Positions 1 to 12,060 are shown, counted from the first letter of the stretch. The stretch is DNA of 64,000 bases from Triplophysa rosa (GCF_024868665.1 NC_079910.1:14880902-14944901), one strand, 5' to 3'. The notes: generated from the sequence alone by a model not told the origin. A program made the numbers and translations.

Positions 1-924
1 TGGTGGTCCAAGAGTGACACCTTCGGCCCAACCTTGCGCAGATGCGAGACGCCGAGGAAGTACGCTTTCTCGATGCGTCCATCATGCAAGCTGGGCTGTT
101 TGGTGACACCGTTGAAGATTTATTCAGTTTTTGGCGGTGAAGAAGCAGACGGTCCCTGCCGTGACCCAACCTCCTTCAGGGCGTCGAGGTCTCGGACGGC
201 GTCTGCTCCCCAGCAGCCCCACGCCTCCGCACCTCCTGCCCCGGCGCCCCCTTCTCAGGCGGCCCCCGGTGGACCGAGGTCATCGCGGAGGAGAGCATCG
301 ACTCCCCGTCGACAACCGACCAAGAAGAAGCGGCCCTGACGGGGACAGCCCAGGGAGAACCATCGGGCATGGCTCCAGCCATACCACTGCTGTCAGGCCG
401 CACTGGGACGGCCCTGCCACATCCCACCTCAGCTTTTCAGGTCCTGGCGCCCACTCTGTCTCTAAAATAGCTTCCTTTCTCCCTGGGTGTTCCAACATGC
501 AGCAGCCTCAACTCGACGTTGCGTCATGCCAATCCCGCAGCCCTCAGCACTCTCCACTCGACGGTGCGTCGTGCAGCGAAGACTTAAGGCAGGTAAGTCA
601 GCAGACCCGCTCGCCTCCCCAGGGTTCTGTCCCTGGTGAGACAGCCGTTCTGCCAGCCACAGAACCTCCCCCCATGGGGGCGATGTTGCAGATCTCCCCG
701 CTAGTTCCTCTGTCGAGGTGTCTGGGGACTGGTCACAGCTCCCCAGCCCGTCGCAATGGCTAGTAAGGATGATCTGTCTCGGATACGCGTTCCAGTTCGC
801 CAGGCACCCGCCCAAGTTTCGGGACATTCTGCACCTCAGAGCGAGGTAGAATGCTCCAGTGCTTCGGGTTGAGGTCGCCACCCTTCTGGTGAAGGGAGTG
901 ATCGAGCCCGTCCCTCTGGCCGAG

Positions 925-2020
925 ATGTTTTCATCGTCCCCAAGAAAGGTGGGGCCTGCGCCCCATCCTGGACCTGCGCACTCTGAACAAGACCCTTCAC
1001 AGGCTCCCTTTCAGAATGTTGACACAGAAGCGCATCCTGACGTTTGTCCGACATCAGGATTGGTTTGTGGCTATCGACCTGAAGGACGTGTACTTTCATG
1101 TCTCGATTCTGTGACAGCACAGACCATTTCTTCGGTTTGCCTTCTAGGGTCGAGCATACCAGTACAAGGTCCTGCCCTTCGGTCTGGCCCTGTCTCCTCG
1201 TGCCTTTACCAAGGTCGCGGAGGCTGCTCTCGCTCCCCTCAGGGAGCAGGGCGTGCGTATCCTCAACAATCGCGATGACTGGCTTATCTTGGCTCACTCA
1301 CAAGATCTGTTGTGTACGCACAGGGACCTTGTACTCTGGCACCTTGACCGATTGGGCCTACAGGTCAACTGGGACAAGAGCGAGCTCTCCCCTGAGCAGA
1401 GCACCACTTATCTCAGTATGGAACTGGACTCTGTTACCATGCGAGTGCGCCCAGTCAATGCTGTGCTGTCTGGCCCTCGTCACGCAGCACTCGGCGGTCA
1501 CACTGAAACTTTTTCAAAGGCTCGTGGGGCATATGGCGTCCTCAACGGCAGCCGTGCCGCTCGGATTGATGCATATGAGACCACTTCAGCATTGGCTTCA
1601 GAGTCGTGTTCCTCGGAGAGCGTGGCACACCGGCACGAGGCGTATTCCCATTACGTCTCACTGCCGTCGCACCCTAGCCCCTTGGTCAGACATGTCTTTT
1701 CTCCAGGCTGGAGTGCCGATCGTGGTGATGACAGACGCCTCCCTGCTCGGTTGGGGTGCTGTGTGCAACGGGCATGCAGTGTCGGGGCGTTGGACGGGAC
1801 CCATCCTGCATTGGCATATCAATTGCCTTGGCTTGCTTTGAAGAGGTTCCTTTCTCTCATTCAGGGCAAGCACGTGCTGCTCCGCATGGACAGCAAGGCT
1901 GCCGTGGCATATGTCAACCACCAGGTAGCATTCGCTCATGGCAGATGTTGCAACTCGCCCGACGCCTCCTCTGAAGTCAGCAGCCAGAATCCCTGCGGGC
2001 CACTCATATCCCAGGGGACC
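925..2020 (+). pseudogene. Decayed reverse transcriptase / RNase H of the DIRS-like element
   Basis: RT blocks are readable but spread over different frames. The fragment ILDLRTLNK (about 968-994) precedes AIDLKDVYFHVSI (about 1070-1108, motif A region). LPFGLALSPRAF (about 1175-1210, motif B region) follows an in-frame stop. The catalytic motif C region near 1262-1285 reads NNRDDWLI: the two aspartates remain but the residues before them are altered. RNase H-like sequence follows, with VMTDASLLGWGA around 1728-1763 and DSKAAVAYVNHQ around 1888-1923. Frameshifts and stops make this a dead copy. A non-LTR LINE is unlikely because the downstream gene is a tyrosine recombinase. Confidence 0.8.
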
Positions 2021-2475
2021 TCAACCAGACAGCCAACGCGCTCTCTCAGCAGGTCACGATCCGTGGAGAGTGGCGATTCCATCCCTGCGCCGTCCAGCTC
2101 ATTTGGGAGCAGTTCGGGCAGGCACAGGTGGACCTGTTTGCCTCCCTGGACACCTCCCAGTGTCCGCTTTGGTCCTCCCTGACCGAGGCCCCCCTCGGCA
2201 CGGTTGCCTTTGCGCACAGCTGGCTGTGGGACAAGCAGAAGTACGCCCTTCCCACAGTGAGCCTCCTTGCACAGGTCCTGCGCCCTATTGGCCCAACTAT
2301 ACTTGGTTCTCAGAGCTAACGCTTCTGATGGCAACTCCCCCCTGGCCAATTCCCCTGATGAAGGACCTTCTTTCTCAGGGGAAGGGGACGGTCTGGCACC
2401 CGAGACCAGACCTCTGAACCTCCACGTCTGCCTGGACGGGACGAGGAGATCCTGAGTGACCTGCTTCCCGCAGTC

Positions 2476-3478
2476 GTGAGTACAATCACTCAGGTAAGAG
2501 CAGCCACTAGGCGACTGTACGCCTACAAGTGGCGCCTCTTCTCGTCTTGGTGGTCTTCCCGTAGGGAAGCAGTCATGCTGTCCTTCCTTCAAGAAAGGTT
2601 AGAGAGCAACCTCTCTCCCTCCACGCTCAAGGTATATGTCGCCGCCATTGCTGCACATCACACTCTTGTGGCAGGTAAGTCTCTCGGGCAGCACGACCTG
2701 GTCATCAGATTCCTGAGGGGCGCGAGTAGGGTGAATCCTCCCCGACCATGCTCTGTACCCTCTCGGGACCTTAATTTGGTCCTTGTGGGACTAGGGGCTC
2801 TGTTTGAGCCCCTAGGGGAAGCCGCTCTACCTCATCTCACAATGAAGAAGGTTCTCCTAGTGGCGCTCGCTTCCATCAAGAGGGTAGGGGATCTGCATGC
2901 ACTCTCTGTGTCCAACGAGTGCCTAGAATTCGGGCCGGGAGACGCCTATGTGGTGCTGAGACCCCGGCCTGGCTACGTGCCCAAAGTTCCCACCACTCCC
3001 TTCAGGGACCAGGTGGTGAACTTGCAGGCGCTTCCCCCTAGTTCCCACCACTCCCTTCGGGGACCAGGTGGTGAACTTGCAGGCGCTTCCCCCTGGGGAG
3101 GAAGACCCAACCCCTTCAGTGTTGTGTCCAGTAAGCGCCCTGCGCCTCTACTTGGACCGCACGCAGAGCTTCAGCAGCTCTGAGCAGCTCTTTGTCTGTT
3201 TTGGAGGACAGCAGAAGGGGAGAGCTGTCTCCAAACAGAGATTGGCGCACTGGATCGTGGACGCCATCACCTTTGCGTACCGATCCCAAGATCTCCCATG
3301 CCCACTGGCAGTGAGGGCTCACTCCACCCGGGGTGTAGCCTCCTCGTGGGCACTGGCTCAGGGCGCCTCTCTGGCAGACATCTGCAGAGCTGCGGGTTGG
3401 GCTATGCCCAATACATTCGCGAGGTTCTACAAACTTCGTGTAGAGCCTGTGTCTGCCCGAATCTTGCACACCAGGTAA
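2476..3478 (+). pseudogene. Tyrosine recombinase of the DIRS-like element, frameshifted
   Basis: The N-terminal part (2476 to about 2985) resembles the SAM-like core-binding domain of phage-integrase-type recombinases and contains KRVGDLHAL with the first catalytic arginine (about 2880-2906). The C-terminal part, in another frame (3068-3478), carries HSTRGVASS (His-x-x-Arg) near 3320-3346 and ARFYKL with the expected tyrosine near 3420-3437. The R..HxxR..Y residues therefore all persist, but the two halves are out of frame because of a 55-bp tandem duplication at 2986-3095. The enzyme would have joined circular cDNA into the genome by strand exchange. This copy cannot make it as a single protein. 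Confidence 0.8.
2986..3095 (+). repeat. 55-bp tandem duplication inside the recombinase gene
   Basis: Bases 2986-3040 are repeated at 3041-3095 with two differences by eye. Because 55 is not a multiple of three, the duplication shifts the reading frame and separates the two halves of the recombinase. Confidence 0.92.
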
Positions 3479-4273
3479 GACCGACGGCCGGCTGGGCGTA
3501 CGCCTGCGAAGTGCCTTCTCCCCTTCATCAGGTGAGTCAGTGCACTGTTCCAGCTTCCCTACTTCCTCCACTGGATGAAGTATAAGCATTCCAACCATCA
3601 CTAAGAACTTTCAAGCTTACGAGCCGGGCGGAGCGGCTCGTATTCCAAGCCCAGTATAGCTGAGATTCCCTCACGAGGTGAACCCCTACACCTGAGCTAG
3701 TGCTCCACACGTAGTGACTCCTCCTCCTTGGGTAGTCCCGTCTGATGTTTCCTCACTCTTGGTTCCCCTGTTGGTGAAACTGTGACCTCCCCTCGGTGGA
3801 CTCCACCGCTTCTGTGCACCCTTGGTTGGGGCCCCGCACTACTACTCCCATGAGATCTCGCCACTGGAGAAACGGTGTTGGTATTCCACGTATTACCTCC
3901 CTACGGCAGATGTGGTCTCCGTAGCGTTCCCGGTGAGGGGGCAGCGCTTCCCAGTGTTCCTTACGGTGCCGGGCGGCTACAAAGTTAGGCCGTTAGTTAG
4001 AGCCTCTCGTCGTGATTCATGCAATTGATGCCTTACTACACCACTGGAAGGCTACGATTCGCGGTTATGCTCTCTTGTGACTCAGCCAGGCCAGTCAATG
4101 TCGCTCTCCACTGGAAGTCGTGACGCGGCGCAGCGCCATGGCGTTTCGTATAGGAACCCCATTCTGTCTGAGTTGATGATAGGTTCTCAAGATCAAACCC
4201 CATTCTGTCAGTTCGACACAACGTCTCGTTCCCTCCATCAGGGAACTGAGGTTACATACGTAACCAAGACATT

Positions 4274-5316
4274 ACCCAATAATGTAACTACACTTCAAAT
4301 TTCAAAAAAAGAATTAAACTATTTAAGGAAACCTTGCAAATGAAAGTTACTTTCTGCAAATGATTAACATTTTGATACTGTACGTGTTTCCACAAACAGA
4401 ACATAGATCAGTCCTCAAATGGGTATTAACTGTATTCTTATTTTTGTCCTTCTGAGACAAGAGGATTGTTGCACAAAGCCCAATTAAACAAACTGCTTAG
4501 TTTTAAAGTCTAAGTAAAGCAATATTAAATATGTTTTCTGAGTCTGTCACACCATAGAAAAATGTTTTATTAACCACCCGACCAAATTTTAATGATAAGA
4601 AAACCAATAAAAGTATGAAATCTCGCACACTACCAATACTTGCACAAATATTTATTTTTAAACGCTGTGTTAATTAATAAATATTTGTGCAAGTATTGGT
4701 AGTGTGCGGGATCCCATTATTTTATTAGTATTGACAAAGCAAAACAAATCACAATGTTTTAAATAAAGTCTCTGATCTTGACTTCACTGGACCTTGTGCA
4801 AATGAAAGTGTAACATTTCATTTCAAGTAAGAGCTCGTAGCATTGAACAGTGAGTCTAGCGAGTTACTTTTCACAGTGGACTTAGGCAACCCAATCTTGA
4901 GGCAGTTTATGGCATAGCCACGAAATTTTGAATCTATTGATTCGTGTTCATGGACACAAATTCCCCCATTTTTTCGTGTCACTCAGCACGACTTTCATTA
5001 CACACACTGCGTGTGTATATGCATTTATATATTTATAATCTAAAACTAAAGGAAGTTGTGGAAGTTGTACATATTTACGTTGGCTCAGCAATACCTTATC
5101 CCACCCCAAACCCTAAAATCACAGCAGCAAAGGCTAATTTTGCTAAAACGCACAAATTTTACGAGCTGGCAAAGCAATGATGAATGCCCACCCCTGAACT
5201 TCCTCCAGGATACTTCATTCTTTCCTATCTGCATCTAGTGTATCTACATCCCTACTGACGGAACACAATCTGGTGTAATAAAACGTATTATTTGGAGAAG
5301 GTCTGTGTTTCCTTAC
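4274..5316. other. Remainder of mocs1 intron 4 (AT-rich, one hairpin)
   Basis: Between the retroelement and mocs1 exon 4 I see no coding exon on either strand. The only clear structure is the perfect hairpin at 4624-4708. Confidence 0.6.
4624..4708. repeat. Perfect 33-bp inverted repeat (hairpin)
   Basis: Arms 4624-4656 and 4676-4708 are exact reverse complements and are separated by 19 bases. The arms start and end with CGCACACTACC and its complement. This looks like a very short palindromic element or a MITE remnant; no target duplication was identified. Confidence 0.93.
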
Positions 5317-8300
5317 CTTTACGTCTAGTAATGAACTCAAATTTGGCAGGCACTAGTGAGTCCATGCTGATGTTGAGTAGATCCAATCCAGCCTTCTTAA
5401 GAGCAGGAAGCAGTCGAGTCAAAGTCATGCCATTAGTAGTGACTGCAATGGTCTTCAGACCCTCCAGCTTTCTCAGTTCCGCTTAAGGAAAAACAAAAGT
5501 TTACACACCTGGCAAAAAGCCAGCAAGTGATCAAATGCTTTCAAGTATGATAACAAAATATGCTGAAGCCCTATCACACTCCTACTCGAGCGATATTGCA
5601 TTAATACATTTACAAATACTAAACTGAGTTCTCATTCACATCTTCTTACTCTTAAACAGCCATATCTACACAAAATGATATCCAAATGCCCATATTACAA
5701 AGTATTAGGGATGTAACACTATCAAAATCTCACTGAACGATATTACCTTGGTACGATATTTATTGCAATATTTAAAATGACAAATGATGACTTGGAAACG
5801 TACCATAAGAATCTTCTTTTCTTTATCCTCTAATCATAACTGTTGCTTAGAGGTACGAGTTATAGTATGAGATGGGTCAAATTACCTAAAAATCCCTTTT
5901 ATAAAATAAAATAATTGCACCAGATGGACCTTGCCAAAGGTAACATCTATTATTAACATTGATGTCTAGCTTCTGTTATCCCTCTGCTGCGCGTGAACCT
6001 GAGGCTTGTTTTTCTGGCAAATGACAGTGACGAAAGCTCCCACACAGAAGATACGACATCCTATTGAAACAAAACAAAACAAAAAATGCCGCGTTCGTCA
6101 GCCTGCGTCATTTGCCGGAAAAACAAGCCTCAGGTTCACGCGCAGCAGAGGGATAACAGATGCTAGACATCAATGTTAATCGTGCTTTCAATATGGATAT
6201 TTCTCTTAAACAAACGCATCGATTCACTTCAGATGACCTTTGTTAAGGCCACAGAGCCGTGTTGGGCAGTTCTTTGATCGATGGATGCACTTTTTGGAGC
6301 TTCAAAACTCCAGTAAAAGTTTTTATTTAACTAAGAAGACCTGGCAAACTATTAAACAACCTTTTTGAGAGAAGCTGAGTGTTTATTGTACCGTAATCCT
6401 ACCGATATGTCATAATAATTGCATAAATTGCATAATAATTTGGAATGCAGTGTGTATATTAATTCATATATACAGTATATTCGGCCCACTGGTATGTCCA
6501 TCTCCTGCTCCCTTGTAAAAAAAACACCTGACCTAGCAAACACATAAATATAAAATGTAAAGTTAAATTAGCTTTTCGTTTATATTTTAACTGGAAAATC
6601 ATGCCTTGAAGACGACAGGTTAAGCATGAAGGTACAAAGTCCGGTTTTAAAGATTTATGTTTATGTTGAACTACCAGCAGGTAATGAGACTGATTTAAAT
6701 CTCACCGATTTGAGGTAAACGTATCAATGGACCAGTTCTCCATATATAATGGCTCACGGTTCTGTGAGTGACCGTTTAAAGCGGGTCGCAAACTGGACAA
6801 GATGCACAGCACCGGCTGCACCATGTCTAGAACAACAGCCTCCAGGAGTGAACGCGGTGCGGTTCTTGTCTGGTATGCGACCTACTTAACATATATCTAT
6901 AAACCCACAGTGCACGTAAACATCTAGCATACAGTTGAGTGGGCTGCAGAGATCAAAATTTGTACAAATTACCTATAATATGCAGAATGTCTTGCCGAAT
7001 GAGGGGTTCTCCTCCAGTCAGGCGTATCTTGTTCACCCCCTCTAGTACAAAAAGTCGAGCTATTGTAAGCACCTCCTCTGTTGTTAAAAGCTGAGAGCGA
7101 GGAGTGAGTTTTACCCCTTCCTCAGGCATACAGTACTGACCTGAGAAATAGAAAAGTTTTGTTCACTGTTAATTCTAAATAGGGAATTAATTAATATCCT
7201 TAACAATAGGAAAGCCGGTCAGATCTGTAGCTCTGACCGCAGTCAAATATTAGCTGTGCCGTGTTATATGAAAAATACTTGGACTGAGTAAGCTTAACAT
7301 TAGTTGTTCAGGTTATTTAAAAAAGGCCCGACTCTAAATTATGCTTTAATACAGAAAGTATGGCAGAAGTTATATAGGATACATGGGATTATCCTCATAA
7401 TTCTGTACATGACACTTCTTTTATGTCTACCAAAATCTGTATTGCCGTAGTAGGACTGTGTGTTGACAGGGAACATTTATTTTACTAAATTGCAGAGTTT
7501 CATGTGTTGTTAATATGTGACCCGGTCTGTGAAACCCCAGCTAGCCATTCTACATAAAATCATTCTACCTAATGCAAAGGAATCAACATTCTGTGAAAAT
7601 ATAACTTGGATATCTTTAATATTGAGTGAGTAAGGCCATGTCAAAAACTGAAATCATAATGAAACGAGTGGTTGAAATGAAACTTTGATGCGCTTTGTCT
7701 CAGAATTAGATTTTACAACTTAAGCCTTGATTTCACAGACTGGGTCACATGTGTACCATACTGTGTACCATACGCAGCCAATACCAATTTACAGGAACAG
7801 AAAGCTAACATGTTTTCATTAAGTGATTATACAGACTCACAGCGTAAATTACATCTCTCAGTGAGGGAAATGCGAAGGTAATTATGCCTCCGTCCAAAAG
7901 AATCTGTAAGAAAAGCTGAGAAAGGCAGGGTATCCTTCAGGACTTGCCTACGGCCACCATGAAATGTAAGGTCGCCGACCTATAAAAAACACACACACAA
8001 TATATTCATAAATATAAAACAATTCTTCTCGAATCTGAGCTTCAGTTTACACCCCAAACACAATACACCTTTCATAATATATTTGAATAAGTGAACAAAC
8101 ACACAAACACGTAAACTAATGAACAAGTGTATTGTTAGTCATTGGATTAAACTGTTTTTTCACCGTTTTACAGGGGATTGAGGTGGGTAAATTTAGGAAG
8201 CAGATGTCTAGAACACTATTGATTCATGTGGCTACATATACAGTAGTTCCATTAGGATAATGATGATGTGGGTCATCCCAAAGTGACAAAATGTAAATCT

Positions 8301-11300
8301 CTTAATCTTCTTTAGTCTGTTAGAAACAGTCTGTTTGTATCCTGACTCTTCGCAATCTAACCCATGACCCTAGTATTCTGAGCTACTGAAACACATGTTC
8401 ACATTTCATTGAGTTTTTTTAAGAGTAGCTTCTACCAAATGATTAGATTTCACTGTGAGCATGCATAACGGCTTGGTCCTATTTGACACCCATGATTGAT
8501 TTGCAGTGTGGTTTAGTACTTTAGTTAAGGGTCCCATGACTGAACAGAAGAAATCATTCAGAGTCTGTCACACTTTAAAATCATAATGTTCAGCAATCAC
8601 TTTCAAGCGAAGACTAAATAAGACCTCGAGTCATTCTGAAATTCAGACAATCTGTGTCTGACATACACATATACACGTGTGTACATACTGGCTACGGTGC
8701 TTTACAGAATGGGTAACAAAAGTATGCATGTCATTAGATTGGATATTAACATCTCCAACATAGGTATCCAAGATCATTTTATTGATGTACAGTCATTTCC
8801 CATTTATGTTTGCACAGGTGTAGTCTATTATATTAACTAAAATGAAATGTTACACTACTTTTGGCATCTAACCTTTAATCAACGTTCAACCATTTTCTCT
8901 TTATGATGATCAGCCTATTAGTCTGGTAGTACCATGATAATTTTCTTAAAAGGATCCCTGGGTATAGAGCGATGTATGGCTTAATATATGAACAATGGCA
9001 TTGACTTTATAATTGTGAAATAAAAAAACAGTGTAACTGTCACAGTATTCATAAACTTTGAAAAAATATTTTTACTTGTAGGCTGCCATTTTTTTGCGTC
9101 AGAATCCGTGATGTCAAATGGTTGCGACCTAAACCTGTTCTCTTTCGCAACAGCGAAGCACACACGTTTTCCATATATAACAGTAAAATATGACACGTAA
9201 AACATAAGATCAGATATACAAACACACAGGGACAGTAGGTGGCGGTATGTCCTCTTGACACAAGCCAGCCTGCCCGCCATAAAAGAAGAACGAGTTCAGT
9301 ATTAGACGTCTGTTAAGGTGAGCGTGCATTAAATCATAGCTTTAGTTTAAACTACCGCCTTTGAGACATTTAAGACTATTTAAGACATCAGCATCCACCA
9401 TAATCGTATACTTTATACATTATGAGAATATACTGATAAACACAATAATAATGCTTGCGGTTTGGTTATTTATTCTGTATTAGAGCACACGTGAATATTA
9501 ACCCCGTCAGCTAATGACCGAGGGAGAGAAGACAATAACGTTAGGCTACTAAAAAGTCAAGATCTGGATAAAATGCTTTGTATAATGGCTAAAATATCGT
9601 GTATATGATAAATTCGAAATGATTTTGGTTATTAATATGCATGTTTGCGTTGTTTCTGACAAACAATATTAAAATGTAGGAAAATACACCAAATAGCGTC
9701 TTTATTTTCTTTCTTTCTTCTTTTAGCATTATATAAAAGGAGGAGCGACAACAGTAAAGGACGAGAGAGAACCAGGCCTGGACTTTACGTTATGTTTTAT
9801 TATGTGTGACATAATAATGTTTATGAGGTATTATGCATTTTACTTTCGTTTTGTTGTTTGTTTATTTTATTAAAGTTTTGTTGTTCGACGTTCGCCGGTT
9901 CCCTCCTCCTTCCTTGCTGTGAACATTGTTACATACATATATATATATACTGTATATTATCCTACAGAACCTTATATTTACTGAAGAACTGATTAGTGTG
10001 TCTGTGTTTAGTTTGGCTGCCTAGCTGTGCGTGCAACCAGTTTACGTCATCGAAAAAGAACATGGCGACCTCCTTAGGTTAAAATGAGTATTACATTTAG
10101 GGTTTTTTTAAGAACTGAAAATATTTTATGTGTTTCTAACGACAAATGCTAGTAGTGTAAGGCAATTACAACGCATTAAGCCATACATCTCTCTATACAC
10201 CGGGTTCCCTTTAAGCAACTCAACCTTTGAAATATTTGCAATAAAACTGTGGATTTTATCATTTTACAGTATTTATTCATTTCTTTTCTTTATTTCGATA
10301 CGATACGATCTTTCTTTATTCTTTAAAGATCAAATCTATTTGCTTTGCAACACTGCAAAAGTGTGCAGTGCAGTGTGAAATAAAGTTTAGGTTAATTAAA
10401 TGAATCACTAAAAAAACAAATGAGATACTGGCACTAAATATTTTAAACAAATTAATGATTAAGAATGTGATGAAACTCATATTTTAACCATTCTTCAACA
10501 AGTTGCAAGAAACCCAAAAGTTAAAGCCGAACTTAATTTTTTATATAATTCATATCATATTTCATAATTCGTTAAAATCATAATTTATTTAATCAATCCT
10601 CAGGAGTGACATAAAGTCATCCAAAAGCAATGTGAAAGACTGACAGCATGACAAGACACATGAAAACTGTGATAAAAATCACAGGTTATTTTTTTTACTT
10701 TTCCTAAGTATATATATTACTGTTGTATTGCTTAGAAGTGAATATGAACTTGTTTTCTTTGCAGTGTTTGAGGTCTGCAAAAAATACAGAGCATCTTTAC
10801 TGTTATTTTGACCCTGCAAATAGAAACAATATTTTGGTTTGGTAATTGGGAGAAATATTGTTAATAATGGGCAGAATAAAACAAAAATGATCATTTGACC
10901 TAAACACATACCTATAGGCCTACATAGTAAATTCAGAAAAACTGACAACAGTCTTTGAAATGTCTTTTTTTCCGCTGCTATAAACTTTTTATGGTTCCTG
11001 TACAATTCTCAGGGTGCTAATTATTGTGGTAATATTTGATTTCATATAGTAGGCCTATCAATGTTTTAGTGTATATTTAGGTCAAGTAAATTTTGAGCTT
11101 ATATCGCCAATTACGACATGTCTGTAAATTGCACATAAACAAAAACTACAAATTTTCACATATTTTAAAAATGATTTTCCAGTTGTCACTGTCAGAAAAT
11201 TCTGTAGCACAGGGAAGGTGGGATGAAGCGATGATGTGTAACTACGTCTGGAACTTGGTTCATAAGGACAGCATTGTCATAAAAGGAAACGATAAAACAA

Positions 11301-11909
11301 CGATCAAATGTACACTTCTGAAGTTTTGACTCATTTTTAGGAACTGTTATATTAAACTGTTGTTTTGAGCTCAGTATGCCAATACCTTGTAATTTCTGCG
11401 TACGAGTAACAAAACAAAAATATATGGAAAATATTATTTTCAAACATTTATCTTTCTCTCAACAGGTATTGTTCTGGCTGAAACTAGTAACTTGGTATTA
11501 GCACCTATTGTATTATTGCTCCGTATGACATGTCGCTTTATTGCTCCCTGAACTCTCCGCTTTGAATAAAAGCGTCTGCTAAATGAATAAATGTAAATGT
11601 ATTATTATTTGAGTGCCGTCGATGGTAAATAAAATTATGTGATTCGTATCCAGCATTTTAAACTTTATAAAGAAACAGTAAATATTAAAGCGAAGCACAA
11701 CTTTTTAAACAAATTGTTACATTCTGTAATTATCTATGATTTCTTATGTAGCTGTCACATACCTGATGCAGTCTGCTCTCTTTACGAGTGACACCTGAAT
11801 ACCGCCGACTCACTTGACATGACCGTTGAACTGTTCGCTTTGAGCAGACCTCGACCGCGGTGTTTGCTCCAAAGATAAGACGGTAAAATCGAACGCAGTT
11901 AAACGCCAT
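5317..11909 (-). CDS. mocs1: Molybdenum cofactor synthesis 1 (MOCS1A radical-SAM part), exons 1-4, 3' exons outside window
   Basis: MOCS1A/MoaA converts GTP to a cyclic precursor of pyranopterin (cPMP) together with MOCS1B/MoaC, the first step of molybdenum cofactor synthesis, in mitochondria. Coding exons on the minus strand: 11909-11763, 7979-7841, 7140-6973 and 5481-5317 (619 nt, 206 codons; phases 0, 1, 1, 1). Exon 1 is Arg-rich with few acidic residues, as in a mitochondrial presequence; the ATG at 11909 follows an upstream in-frame GTG. Exons 2-3 join to give [15 protein letters not shown], with all three cysteines of the CxxxCxxC [4Fe-4S] motif split across the intron. Exon 3 has [16 protein letters not shown] and exon 4 [20 protein letters not shown] and AKFEFITRR, all hallmark MOCS1A blocks. 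Intron 4 runs off the left edge and contains the DIRS-like element. Confidence 0.95.
5954..6178. repeat. Long hairpin element, 72-bp arms
   Basis: Arms 5954-6025 and 6107-6178 are near-perfect reverse complements around an 81-base loop. It sits in mocs1 intron 3, directly against a repeat (6179-6320) found again in inverted orientation at 13800-13925. This suggests a foldback MITE beside or within an older repeat. Confidence 0.9.
6179..6320 (-). repeat. Dispersed repeat, copy A (inverted mate at 13800-13925)
   Basis: This stretch (containing ATGGATATTTCTCTTAAAC and TCGATGGATGCACTTTTTGG) matches the reverse complement of about 13800-13925. The two copies lie about 7.5 kb apart on opposite strands. 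Confidence 0.85.
7515..7750. repeat. MITE-like element with 19-bp imperfect TIRs in mocs1 intron 2
   Basis: The left end reads ATGTGACCCGGTCTGTGAA and the right end is its reverse complement with one or two changes (TTCACAGACTGGGTCACAT). No open reading frame lies inside. The target duplication is unclear. Confidence 0.75.
7980..11762. other. mocs1 intron 1
   Basis: AT-rich intron between the presequence exon and exon 2. I see no convincing gene. A TATAAAAGG box near 9731 is followed by sequence ending in TTGTTACA near 9930, which might be an old LTR, but no start or target duplication could be matched. A V-SINE-like tail lies at 11540-11605. Confidence 0.55.
11540..11605 (+). repeat. V-SINE-like 3' tail
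   Basis: Contains AATAAAAGCGTCTGCTAAAT followed by AAATGTAAATG, the conserved tail of many fish SINEs. Related tails occur at 40384-40436 and 45095-45163. Confidence 0.7.
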
Positions 11910-12060
11910 AGCACTCACGGGAACGACAAGTTATGCTAAAAAACACACATTATCTAGGCCTGTTCCAGCTGCGTTACTAAACTTGCTTCGCAGTTTTCCT
12001 GAAACAGCCACGAGGGGCGTTTTTCCTTCAGCCAATCAGCGCCCATTTATTTTCATGTAT
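11910..12060 (-). promoter_or_regulatory. mocs1: Likely mocs1 promoter / 5' UTR region
   Basis: Directly upstream of the mocs1 ATG (minus strand). A CCAAT box (AGCCAATCAGCGC, 12031-12043, either orientation functional) lies about 120 bp away in a locally GC-richer stretch, and no TATA box is obvious. The transcription start was not determined. Confidence 0.45.

Larger units (their letters stand above)
1..4273 (+). mobile_element. DIRS-order tyrosine-recombinase retrotransposon, decayed, 5' end outside window
   Basis: A block with higher GC content than its surroundings carries, in order, a proline/arginine-rich gag-like stretch (about 130-770), reverse transcriptase and RNase H motifs (about 925-2020) and a tyrosine recombinase (2476-3478). 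RT-RH followed by a tyrosine recombinase instead of a DDE integrase is the defining layout of DIRS-like elements. Reading frames are broken many times, so this copy is not autonomous. The non-coding tail after 3480 holds several short palindromes and ends near 4273 in nested inverted motifs (GTTACATACGTAAC and flanks). The left end is outside the window. It lies on the antisense strand of an intron of mocs1, whose exon 4 begins about 1 kb further right. The class assignment is well supported; the family and the exact right end are inferred. Confidence 0.82.

Noticed and set aside
1..4273. Endogenous retrovirus as an alternative for the left-hand element
   Set aside because: A tyrosine recombinase follows the RNase H, and no LTRs, integrase or envelope are seen.
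8981..9280. A 99-codon minus-strand open frame in mocs1 intron 1
   Set aside because: No start ATG in context, no recognisable domain, no splice logic, and AT-driven composition at its end.
9727..9938. A possible solo LTR with a TATA box
   Set aside because: TATAAAAGG and a TTGTTACA end are suggestive, but no TG start or matching target duplication could be found.
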